From NCBI GenBank assembly GCA_029258825.1, contig JAPDKA010000004.1, positions 1 through 42,485 of the forward strand: a DNA stretch of 42,485 nt, read 5' to 3'. The notes beneath the pieces were generated by a model. It saw only the letters and a program-made list of their open reading frames with translations. It ran no database searches and was not told where the DNA came from. Each line of letters starts with the position of its first letter. The first letter of the stretch is position 1. Both the position numbers and the translations under genes were made by a program. The DNA comes from an archaeon (GTDB taxonomy: Archaea > Nanobdellota > Nanobdellia > Pacearchaeales > JAPDKA01). Positions 1-7,127 of the stretch are shown here, piece after piece.

Positions 1-2
1 TG

Positions 3-173
3 CAAGCAAGCAGGTTTAGCTATGGCGAATGGCAATCCTTGTTTGTTAACGCTTTGCCACGTAGCGTTAAGCTTTATAAGTGCTATCATGCGTTGCTTGT
101 AGAATTTGCTAAAACATATTGCAAAGCTAAACCAAACTGTCAAGCATGCGTAATTATGCAAAATGCTGGCTAA
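3..173 (+). CDS. C-terminal end of a HhH-GPD family DNA glycosylase (partial)
   Basis: This is an open frame running in from the left edge and stopping at TAA 171-173, 56 residues long. It reads as the tail of an endonuclease III/MagIII-like base-excision glycosylase. The segment HALLVEFAKTYCKAKP, followed by NCQAC, matches the family's 'H-A-L-V..G...C' helix and its C-terminal [4Fe-4S] loop. The cysteine spacing is C-x5-C-x2-C, and the usual last cysteine (x5 further on) is absent: the chain ends VIMQNAG. The cluster may therefore be three-cysteine or lost. The stop overlaps the convergent ATPase stop by 4 nt. The catalytic Lys/Asp lie outside the window, so substrate specificity cannot be read. 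Codon use (AGC, GCA rich) resembles the core genes. Confidence 0.68.
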   Translation, partial: QASRFSYGEWQSLFVNALPRSVKLYKCYHALLVEFAKTYCKAKPNCQACVIMQNAG

Positions 174-1372
174 AGCAGATCAAAACAATCTACTATCTTG
201 TATTTTGATTTTAATTTTTCTGTTTTATTTGGTATGATTATGTATTTATAATTGGTCTGTATTACATCTAAATTAGCTTCGGCTTTTTTTATATCTGTTT
301 TGTTTATATTCTTTTTCCATTTTACCTCAGCTGCCAAGTATGGTTTTTTAAATCTCAATAAGCAAATATCAATATCTTTACCTTTTATCTCACCAATAGC
401 TTCTTGCAATCCGTAAATTTTTGCTAGCCAGCCTCTTATAGTACTTTCTATAATTTTAGGCATAACTTCATTGATTATTAAAGTTATTTCTTTAGAGCTC
501 AATTTTCTTTCGCCTATGTTGTATTTTTCATCTGCATAGAAATATAACCAAAATAAAGGTGAAGTATGTTCATACACGAACCTATTCTTTTTACCGTAAA
601 TTCTTATTTTCTTTAGAATTCCGAATTTAACTAAATTGCTTAAATATTGTTGGATTATACTTGGATCATCTTTTTGGATTAACTCTCTAGCAAATAATGC
701 AGATGAGATTTCACTTGAGATTCTTTTCCCTGTAGCTACTGCTCTAAGTATTCCTTCATAAATCGGGCTAAGTTCCTTTTCTTCTTCTTTGAATATTTCT
801 CCTACCAACGCCGGAATAGCATTCTTGTAATAAAGAATGATCTCTGCTAATTCTACTTTGTTTTCAATAAATGGCAATATTATTGGCTCTCTCGCCAATA
901 CGGCTAATTCTACAATTGTTTTTTTGTCTTTTACAGCTATTGTTTTTATTTTTTTTAATGTATCTGTCAGCTCTATCAAACCTATCGGAAACTCAGCTAT
1001 TAACCCCAACAATGGTGAATTTTTCTCAAAAAACTTTCTTGCTAGCCATAATGTAGATGAAATTAATATTAATTTTCCTTTTCCATTTAAGTAATGAAGA
1101 AAATCAAGAAAATCCTCTCCAAGTCGATGAAACTCATCTATTACTATTGTTTTCTGGCCGAGAGTTCTCTTAATAATTTCTTTAAGTGTTTTAACCGTTA
1201 TTTCATTATTATCTTTATCCAAGATTGTTCTATTTCTTTTTACAAAAAAGTATTCGTCGTATTTTACGAATTCTCTAACTAAGAAAGTCTTTCCAGTTTT
1301 TCGTCTACCATACACCAATACCCATTTTCTTATTTTATTTATTTTATCTGCTTCCGGTCTTTCTATAATCAT
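170..1372 (-). CDS. Archaeal ATPase with C-terminal DUF234-like nuclease fold (paralogue 1)
   Basis: This is a 400-residue P-loop ATPase of the archaeal ATPase_2/DUF234 type. Walker A is GRRKTGKT (residues 22-29) and Walker B is TIVIDEFHR (75-83, with D79-E80). SSTLWLA at 105-111 is the sensor-like strand. A winged-helix-like segment spans about 200-265. The C-terminus (about 325-355) holds D333/D335 and E349-x-K351, which fit a PD-(D/E)XK fold. The family is widespread in archaea, usually in many copies, and its cellular role is not established; links to mobile or defence DNA have been suggested. A TATA-like box at about 1395-1405 sits 25-30 nt upstream of the ATG, so the mRNA is probably leaderless. 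The gene at 4942-6162 is a clear paralogue. AGC and GCA codons are rarer than in iscS, which hints at a separate origin. Confidence 0.85.
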   Translation of the reverse strand: MIIERPEADKINKIRKWVLVYGRRKTGKTFLVREFVKYDEYFFVKRNRTILDKDNNEITVKTLKEIIKRTLGQKTIVIDEFHRLGEDFLDFLHYLNGKGKLILISSTLWLARKFFEKNSPLLGLIAEFPIGLIELTDTLKKIKTIAVKDKKTIVELAVLAREPIILPFIENKVELAEIILYYKNAIPALVGEIFKEEEKELSPIYEGILRAVATGKRISSEISSALFARELIQKDDPSIIQQYLSNLVKFGILKKIRIYGKKNRFVYEHTSPLFWLYFYADEKYNIGERKLSSKEITLIINEVMPKIIESTIRGWLAKIYGLQEAIGEIKGKDIDICLLRFKKPYLAAEVKWKKNINKTDIKKAEANLDVIQTNYKYIIIPNKTEKLKSKYKIVDCFDLL

Positions 1373-1438
1373 AAAAAGTATAATTTATATTATAGTTTTT
1401 AAATCTTTTTATTTTATTGCACTCACTAACAAATGGTA

Positions 1439-1458
1439 AAAACCGAAAGGTTTAAATA
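1439..1458 (+). promoter_or_regulatory. Strong BRE/TATA promoter (leaderless start for the gene at 1480)
   Basis: The sequence AAAACCGAAAGGTTTAAATA is a textbook archaeal BRE (ACCGAAAG) joined to a TATA box (TTTAAATA, 1451-1458). The box centre is 26 nt from the ATG at 1480, so the transcript would start at or next to the start codon. The same 16-nt core AAAACCGAAAGGTTTA recurs at about 23674-23689. Confidence 0.85.
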
Positions 1459-1479
1459 GCAGTTCATCTTTATTATATC

Positions 1480-2190
1480 ATGGGATTCACAACATTAGTA
1501 CAGCTTGTATTGGCGTTGATGCCTAAACAAGATACAGATACAAATAAAATTGTGCTTCCTATACCTTATAATGTTTGCTATACAGAAACAACATCTTGGA
1601 GTATAGATCAATCTTGCTCATACGAACAAACAGATAACTTAGATAATATTATTAGCGAATTGACTAAGAAATTTTCCAAGTCTATTTTATTTAAGGATTT
1701 TACGCACTGGTTCTATGCTACTCTTGATAGTTTATCTGATTCTCACCATGTTGAAATTAATTCAAATCCATTTCCTGAATTCAAGAAAAAGACATTACTT
1801 AGCAATTATACTACTGAGGGATATCGTGTTGCTACATTTAATATGCATATACCTCTAGAGTATAATCCTGATGTTGAAGGCATAAGTTATTTAGAATATA
1901 AGTTCAGAAATGCTGCAAGGAGAGCATGGACAACATTGCAAGACGAGCTTAACGGAAATAAAGGTATTGTAATTGATAATATTGAAGAATTTGAAGAAAA
2001 CGTTGAAGCGGGAATATATTATTATTATAAAGGAAACTATAAAAAATCAAAAGATTGTTTTGTTCAGGCATTTTATGAGCTACTTTTCCTTTATTCAGAT
2101 TGGCCAGGCTTTGATGAAGTTGCGAGAACCTTACTAACTTATATTTTTTATTTAGATCAACTTAGAAAAACTGAAAAAGTTAAACCTTAA
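1480..2190 (+). CDS. Hypothetical protein with TPR-like helical hairpin
   Basis: I do not recognise this 236-residue protein. Residues 3-15 (FTTLVQLVLALMP) form a short hydrophobic stretch that could be an export signal or anchor. C33 and C47 are the cysteines in the N-terminal part. Around residues 175-205 the pattern YYYKGNYKKSKDCFVQAFYE resembles a single TPR-type hairpin. It has a strong leaderless promoter. It converges on the exported protein at 2187-3590, and the two stop codons overlap in the tetranucleotide TTAA. The architecture (short TPR-like protein convergent with a larger exported protein) is repeated at 21692-23486, which suggests the two genes work together. Function is unknown. 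Confidence 0.7.
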   Translation: MGFTTLVQLVLALMPKQDTDTNKIVLPIPYNVCYTETTSWSIDQSCSYEQTDNLDNIISELTKKFSKSILFKDFTHWFYATLDSLSDSHHVEINSNPFPEFKKKTLLSNYTTEGYRVATFNMHIPLEYNPDVEGISYLEYKFRNAARRAWTTLQDELNGNKGIVIDNIEEFEENVEAGIYYYYKGNYKKSKDCFVQAFYELLFLYSDWPGFDEVARTLLTYIFYLDQLRKTEKVKP

Positions 2191-3590
2191 GATAGCGATT
2201 CCAGAATCTTAATTACCTTTTCAGGCTTTTCCGTCTCATATATTGTTACTTTTCCATCTTTTGAATATAGTCTAGCAAGTTGTTGTTCTTCATCTATAAC
2301 ATAATCGATTTTATCACTTTCAATTTTAAAACCATAAAATATGTGGTTAGAAGGTCTATAGCCTCCTTTAATACCTTGTTGGTCACTCGCTTCATACAGT
2401 ATGCAGCCCAGCAATCTTGGTCTTGAATCATATATATACCCGTCCCCGACCATCTTTTTCTCTTTATCTATTGTGACAAACTCTGTTGGAGGAAAATCTT
2501 CAAACCATATACCAACCTTCATTTCATTAAAGTTTATGACAAGATTATTTATTGTTCTTTCCCATCCCTTATTTTTTACAAATAAACTAACGTCTTTTAT
2601 CAATACTGCGTCAAATCTCTTACCAGTATCGTAAAAATAAGTTTGTAAACCAGCACCTATGTACATGCTCAGAACTTCATCATTAGTGCCCTTTTTTCTC
2701 TCTACTTTTATGCATATATTATATAGATCAAAATATTCAGCTTTAACAGCCATCTTATCATATGATGTTCTTGTTTTCAGTATGTCTCTTCTAAGCATTC
2801 CGTCAGTACAGTCTTTAGTGATACCACACAATTTAAATGTCAATTCTGCTGGCGCATAAACTCTTATATCTCTTAATACATTAATTTTTTTCTCAATCTC
2901 TTTAGCTTCTTTTTTTTCAATAGCGATTGATGTGATCAACCTACCCAAGTCGAATCCTTTTTCATCTGTCTCTAATATGATTAAATTTCCATAAACAGGA
3001 TAACAATAACCCACTTTTTCCGCAAAAAAACACTTAAATACTATTTCAGCCTCTAGCTGATCACCATATCTTTCAAATAATCCTTTAATTTTCCTGTAGT
3101 GGATTAGCCCAACCATCAACGGTTTCACTTCTTCTTGATTTTGGATTACCATTTCTTCTTGGTTTTCTGCCTTTCCAATCTCTACATAGTCCTTATCGCT
3201 TAATATTACAGTTTTTAAATCTTCAAAATGACTGTACTCTATACGTTCCTGTTTTACTTTCGTAAATTTTACATTGTATACATTGATGGTATTTGTTCCG
3301 AAGATATCACTTCCAGGAAGAATATATTGTCTTAAGAATTCCCAGCTTGTTAATACGGCCCCTTCTCCCTTACTTTCCCAATATGCATTATATATTTTGT
3401 TTTTATACCTTTCTTCGATCCAGAGAGAGACATCCCCCTCTTTATAGGTTATCATTATCAATCCTGCGCTCTTTACTTTTCCTATATCTTCTTCAGTTAT
3501 TTTTGTTTCCTCGCCCAAACTGGAAAAAGAAAAAACAGTAATTAAGATAAAAAATACCATGGTTGTTAGAGCTATTAATTTTAATTTCAT
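2187..3590 (-). CDS. Predicted exported protein, unknown function
   Basis: This 467-residue protein has a clear signal peptide: a Lys-rich start (MKLKL), a hydrophobic core (IALTTMVFFILITVFSF) and a likely cleavage near SSLGEE. The rest is a mixed alpha/beta soluble chain with cysteine pairs (KCFFAEKVGYC and LCGITKDC) that could form disulfides outside the cell. No catalytic motif is recognised. I chose the ATG at 3590 rather than the one at 3596 because the TATA-like box at 3611-3620 then lies about 26 nt upstream. That box also suits the divergent iscS start at 3641. The 3' end overlaps the convergent gene by 4 nt. A similar pair occurs at 21692-23486, although I see no overall sequence match between the two large proteins. 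Confidence 0.75.
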   Translation of the reverse strand: MKLKLIALTTMVFFILITVFSFSSLGEETKITEEDIGKVKSAGLIMITYKEGDVSLWIEERYKNKIYNAYWESKGEGAVLTSWEFLRQYILPGSDIFGTNTINVYNVKFTKVKQERIEYSHFEDLKTVILSDKDYVEIGKAENQEEMVIQNQEEVKPLMVGLIHYRKIKGLFERYGDQLEAEIVFKCFFAEKVGYCYPVYGNLIILETDEKGFDLGRLITSIAIEKKEAKEIEKKINVLRDIRVYAPAELTFKLCGITKDCTDGMLRRDILKTRTSYDKMAVKAEYFDLYNICIKVERKKGTNDEVLSMYIGAGLQTYFYDTGKRFDAVLIKDVSLFVKNKGWERTINNLVINFNEMKVGIWFEDFPPTEFVTIDKEKKMVGDGYIYDSRPRLLGCILYEASDQQGIKGGYRPSNHIFYGFKIESDKIDYVIDEEQQLARLYSKDGKVTIYETEKPEKVIKILESLS

Positions 3591-3610
3591 AATCATAAAA
3601 GCATCGTTGC

Positions 3611-3620
3611 ATTTAAAAAC
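3611..3620. promoter_or_regulatory. Single TATA-like box midway between two divergent starts
   Basis: ATTTAAAAAC reads as a TATA box on both strands. The divergent start codons (3590 on minus, 3641 on plus) are 51 nt apart and the box lies at their midpoint, about 25 nt from each. No second TATA candidate fits either gene. One box probably serves both genes, or two pre-initiation complexes compete for it. Confidence 0.55.
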
Positions 3621-3640
3621 TTAATTGTGTTTAGCAGTTC

Positions 3641-4837
3641 ATGAAGCGAGCAGCAAACACAAAGCCCAAGCGCATTTATCTTGATTACGCAGCAACAACG
3701 CCTGTGCGTAAAGAAGTGCTAAAAGTGATGCAGCCTTATTTTGTTGAGGAATTTGGCAATGCTAACAGCCTACATAGCTATGGTGTTATAGCCAGAAATG
3801 CAATAGAGCAAGCACGAAGCAAGATTGCAGAACTGCTTAACGCTAAGCCGAATGAAATTATTTTTGTTGGTAGCGGTACTGAAGCAAATAATACTGCAAT
3901 TAAATGTTATGCTCTTGCAAACAGACAAAAAGGTAAGCATATATTGATTAGCGCAATTGAACATAAATCAGTACTGAATGCTGCGAGATGGTTAACTAAC
4001 TATGGATTTAAAGTTGAGTTTGTTGGCGTTGATAGTAATGGTATAGTCAAACTTGACGAGCTTGAATCAAAATTAAAACGCGATACTATTCTTGTCAGCG
4101 TAATGACAGTAAATAACGAGATAGGCACAATCCAGCCCATCAAAGAAATAGCAAAGTTATGCAATGAGCATAACATTGTATTTCATACTGATGCTGTACA
4201 AGCGTTAGGCAAAATGCATATTGATGTTGAGAAAATGAACATAGGAATGTTGAGCGGTAGTGCACATAAAGTTTATGCTCCAAAGGGCGTAGGACTGCTT
4301 TATAAGCGCAGCGATGTTAAGATTGAACCATTATTGCACGGCGGTGGCCACGAATTTGGATTAAGAAGCAGTACAGAAAATACGCCCGGCATTGTTGGTT
4401 TTGCAAAAGCACTAGAACTTGCTTATGCTGAACTAAACTCAGAGAGCAGAAGACAATGCAAGTTGCGTGATAAAATCATTAATGAAGTGTTAAGCTATAA
4501 CCTTATTGATGTTAGGCTAAACGGCATATGGAAACAACACAGCTGGAAAGAACGAATATTCAATAATGTCAACTTCAGCTTTAAAGGTATTGAAGGAGAA
4601 GCTTTAGTTCTTTTACTTGATCAATACGGAATTGCATGCAGTACAGGCAGTGCTTGCAGTGAAAAAACATTAAAGCCGAGCCATGTATTGCTTGCTATAG
4701 GCTTAAGCCCAGAACTTGCACACGGAAGTTTACGCATTACTTTAGGCAATTACACAAGCAAAAAAGATATTGATTATTTGCTGGCTGTATTGCCGGAGGT
4801 AATCAAAAAGTTAAAGCAACTAAGCCCATATAAGTAA
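3641..4837 (+). CDS. iscS: Cysteine desulfurase IscS/NifS
   Basis: This PLP-dependent enzyme takes sulfur from L-cysteine as a persulfide and hands it to the IscU scaffold for Fe-S cluster assembly. The protein has 398 residues, the normal length. The N-terminal YLDYAATTP (13-21), GSGTEANN (78-84), H108 and the PLP lysine K210 in SGSAHKVYAPKG are all present. The catalytic-loop cysteine C339 sits in STGSACSE, with a second cysteine at 333. A TATA-like box about 26 nt upstream suggests leaderless transcription. Its partner iscU starts at 6362, but a minus-strand ATPase gene separates the two. Some homologues also feed tRNA thiolation, which the sequence alone cannot exclude. Confidence 0.95.
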   Translation: MKRAANTKPKRIYLDYAATTPVRKEVLKVMQPYFVEEFGNANSLHSYGVIARNAIEQARSKIAELLNAKPNEIIFVGSGTEANNTAIKCYALANRQKGKHILISAIEHKSVLNAARWLTNYGFKVEFVGVDSNGIVKLDELESKLKRDTILVSVMTVNNEIGTIQPIKEIAKLCNEHNIVFHTDAVQALGKMHIDVEKMNIGMLSGSAHKVYAPKGVGLLYKRSDVKIEPLLHGGGHEFGLRSSTENTPGIVGFAKALELAYAELNSESRRQCKLRDKIINEVLSYNLIDVRLNGIWKQHSWKERIFNNVNFSFKGIEGEALVLLLDQYGIACSTGSACSEKTLKPSHVLLAIGLSPELAHGSLRITLGNYTSKKDIDYLLAVLPEVIKKLKQLSPYK

Positions 4838-4941
4838 CCTCTTAGTTTTTTAACTTTTGGAATATTTTCATATCTCTCAATTTATTAACTACCATCTTTA
4901 TGATGAAGCAAACCCATCCGTTTATTTTTATTTATTCTGAT

Positions 4942-6162
4942 TTATCCAAGTTTCAAAACTTCTTTTAAAACTTCTTTTATATCTAGAACATCTATATTCT
5001 TTAGTTTTCTTTTAATAATTCTTTTGTCAGGTACAACCAATATTTTTCTGCATGTAAACTTATTCAACTTACTTTCTATAATTTTTAATTCTGCCTTATT
5101 TATTTTACCTTTCCACTTTACTTCCCCAACCAATCTTAATTTTTTAAACTTAAGTAAACTTATATCTATTTCTGGGTCTTCTATTTTTACTTGCTTTAAT
5201 CCGTAAATCTTTGAGAGGAGACTAGAGAAAAAATCTTCTACGTGCATAGGCAGTTTTTCATTAACAACTGCTTGAATAAACCTTTCCGGAATATCATTTT
5301 CTACATAACTATATTTCTCGTCTAAGTAAAAATGCAAATCAAATAAAGGAGAAATATGTTTATAAACAAATTTTTTCTTTTGCCAGACTTGAATTTTTTT
5401 AAGCAATCCAATTTTCACAAGCACATCTAGGTATCTTTGGATTAGACCTGGATTATCTTTTTTTATAAGTTTTCTAGAAAATAGATAACTTGATATCTCT
5501 GTTGTTGTTATCTTGCCGCTTGCCACAGCTCTTAGTATGCCTTCATAAACTAAAGATATTTGCCTTTCTTCTTCACTAAAAATTTCCCCAATTATCTCTC
5601 TTATTGTAAGCTTATTTGTATAAAGGAAAGTTGTAATATGCTGTGTTATTGGTGGTTTATAGTTAAATGCAAGTATAGGTTCTCTCAAATAAACACTCGC
5701 TTCTATAATTTCCTTTATATTTTTTAAGTGTTTAAGTGAATTGATAACATCTCTCTCGTCAGCCAAACCAAAAACAATCAAGGAAAACAAATTAAGTAAT
5801 GGCTCACCTTTTCCAAGCAATTTTTTCGATAGCCATAATGTGGATGAAATTGCAATAAGTTTCCCTTTTTTTGTTGCATGTAAATAATCAAAAAATTCTT
5901 TTGGTAATCTATGAAACTCATCTATAACTATCTTTTTATTTTTTATTAACTCTTTAAATAATTCAAAAAAAGTTTCGTATGCCAGCTTTCTTTCATTTTT
6001 ATCTAACACGGTTTTATCTCTTGCAATGAAAAAGTATTCATCATAATTAACAAAATTTTTAATAAAAAATGTTTTTCCAGTTTTGCGTCTACCACAAATA
6101 TAAACCCAATCTCCAAGCTTTTTCAAAAGCCCTAGTTCTTTTTTTCTATTTATTATGACCAT
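4942..6162 (-). CDS. Archaeal ATPase with C-terminal DUF234-like nuclease fold (paralogue 2)
   Basis: This is a paralogue of the ATPase at 170-1372, with the same order of parts: Walker A GRRKTGKT (24-31), Walker B IVIDEFHR (D81-E82), SSTLWLSKK, a winged-helix region, then a C-terminal nuclease-like core with PEIDISLL and EVKWKGK. The 406-residue length assumes the ATG at 6162 (MVIINRKKELG). A TATA box (TTTATAAAT, 6184-6192) preceded by CGAAAAC lies 26 nt upstream, and the upstream in-frame ATGs at 6168, 6177 and 6183 would precede the predicted transcription start. The gene lies between iscS and iscU on the opposite strand and looks like an insertion into an isc locus. Its role is not established; DUF234 ATPases are poorly characterised. 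Confidence 0.85.
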   Translation of the reverse strand: MVIINRKKELGLLKKLGDWVYICGRRKTGKTFFIKNFVNYDEYFFIARDKTVLDKNERKLAYETFFELFKELIKNKKIVIDEFHRLPKEFFDYLHATKKGKLIAISSTLWLSKKLLGKGEPLLNLFSLIVFGLADERDVINSLKHLKNIKEIIEASVYLREPILAFNYKPPITQHITTFLYTNKLTIREIIGEIFSEEERQISLVYEGILRAVASGKITTTEISSYLFSRKLIKKDNPGLIQRYLDVLVKIGLLKKIQVWQKKKFVYKHISPLFDLHFYLDEKYSYVENDIPERFIQAVVNEKLPMHVEDFFSSLLSKIYGLKQVKIEDPEIDISLLKFKKLRLVGEVKWKGKINKAELKIIESKLNKFTCRKILVVPDKRIIKRKLKNIDVLDIKEVLKEVLKLG

Positions 6163-6228
6163 AAACATAATGATCATGAACATATTTATAAAGTTTTCGA
6201 TTTTTTTTAGCTACCTTCCAATAATAAC

Positions 6229-6248
6229 CAAACTGAAAGATTTATACC
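6229..6248 (+). promoter_or_regulatory. Promoter-like BRE/TATA with no gene at the expected distance
   Basis: The sequence CAAACTGAAAGATTTATACC resembles the strong promoters of this window (BRE-like CTGAAAG, TATA TTTATA at 6241-6246). It points toward iscU, but iscU starts about 115 nt further on. Initiation at about 6262-6268 would give a long leader for iscU. An ATG at 6262 opens only a 13-codon frame. A weaker T-rich box at about 6332-6341 lies the usual 26 nt before iscU. Confidence 0.45.
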
Positions 6249-6361
6249 ATCTCTTTGAATTATGTTAGATGTTTATCTTTTTTCTAGTCTAAACCAAGTT
6301 TAATTGAAGTATAAATTAATCAGTTCAAAAGATTTTTTAATGCCGATTTTTTTGTTTTCAA

Positions 6362-6862
6362 ATGGCAATGTACACAAAAAAAGTCATGCAACATTTTTTA
6401 AAACCACGAAATGTTGGCAGGATTGCAAATGCTGATGGTGTTGGTAAAGCTGGCAACCCTGTTTGCGGCGATGTGCTTATGCTTTACATTAAAGTTGGCA
6501 AAAGAAAAAAGAAAGCAAAATCAAAAAGCAATGTTGAAGAATATAATGTTGAAGAATACATCAAAGATATAAAGTTTGAAACATTAGGGTGTGCTGCTGC
6601 AATTGCAGTAAGCAGCATGCTTACAGAGATGGTAAAAGGCAAAACACTTGAGGAAGCTAAAAAGATAAGCAATAAAGATATTGTTAAAGCACTGGGTGGA
6701 TTGCCACAGCATAAACTGCATTGCTCTTTGCTTGGACAGCAAGCGTTGATGAAAGCAATAGAAGACTATGAAAGAAAAAAGAAAAAACAAAAAATAAAAA
6801 AACAAAAAGTAAAAATAAAAAGTCGAAAAGCAAATGAAAAACAAAAAGCAAATGAAAGATGA
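6362..6862 (+). CDS. iscU: Fe-S cluster scaffold IscU with lysine-rich insert and tail
   Basis: IscU is the scaffold on which Fe-S clusters are built from sulfur delivered by IscS. The three ligand cysteines are present: C35 in GNPVCGDVL (with the conserved aspartate D37), C77 in LGCAAAIAVSS and C121 in LHCSLLG. Two features are unusual. Residues 46-68 form a Lys/Glu-rich insert containing a tandem 15-bp duplication (6530-6544 and 6545-6559, encoding NVEEY twice). Residues 138-166 form a very lysine-rich tail, making the protein 166 residues against about 130 for typical IscU. The first 14 residues and the cysteine spacing are otherwise standard. It heads a probable operon with the membrane protein and the radical SAM protein downstream. 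The C-terminal tail may bind nucleic acid or simply be disordered. Confidence 0.93.
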   Translation: MAMYTKKVMQHFLKPRNVGRIANADGVGKAGNPVCGDVLMLYIKVGKRKKKAKSKSNVEEYNVEEYIKDIKFETLGCAAAIAVSSMLTEMVKGKTLEEAKKISNKDIVKALGGLPQHKLHCSLLGQQALMKAIEDYERKKKKQKIKKQKVKIKSRKANEKQKANER

Positions 6863-7112
6863 AAAACTGAGCGAAAGGAACAGAACAACTAAGCTTATTG
6901 CAAGGCTGCTTGAGTTTTTTATAATTGGTGTAGCTTTTGGAATTTTTGAGGATATGCTTGCAATAACGTTTTACACGCATGAAGCGTTCAGCTTAGATAT
7001 GCTTGTTATTGCAGCAATTGTTGCAATACCTTTCGCTGTATTTTCTGAATTGATTGTTGATCATCAACAAGTTTTCAAAAGGTTTGTGGCATGGTTTAGA
7101 AATAAAAATTAA
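6834..7112 (+). CDS. Small two-helix membrane protein, unknown function
   Basis: This 92-residue protein has two predicted transmembrane segments (about 27-45, LEFFIIGVAFGIFEDMLAI; and about 54-74, LDMLVIAAIVAIPFAVFSEL), flanked by charged ends. The N-terminus is strongly basic and the C-terminus ends RFVAWFRNKN, so both ends probably face the cytoplasm. The start overlaps the end of iscU by 29 nt; an in-frame ATG at 6852 would cut the overlap to 11 nt. The gene at 7128 follows 15 nt later, so translation is probably coupled in one operon. I do not recognise the family. It might anchor the Fe-S or radical SAM machinery, but that is inference from position only. Confidence 0.75.
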   Translation: MKNKKQMKDEKLSERNRTTKLIARLLEFFIIGVAFGIFEDMLAITFYTHEAFSLDMLVIAAIVAIPFAVFSELIVDHQQVFKRFVAWFRNKN

Positions 7113-7127
7113 AATTAAACAAAATAA

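Noticed and set aside
837..1282. Plus-strand frames inside the first ATPase gene
   Set aside because: They are antisense shadows of a clear P-loop ATPase; the hydrophobic look comes from the reverse complement of A-rich codons.
6262..6303. A 13-codon frame (MLDVYLFSSLNQV) after the promoter at 6229
   Set aside because: Too short to support as a gene, though its spacing from the TATA box would fit a leaderless start; kept only as a note to the orphan promoter.
6484..6980. Minus-strand frames opposite iscU and the small membrane protein
   Set aside because: Phe/Leu-rich translations of the reverse of Lys-rich codons, with no start signal; iscU is certain.
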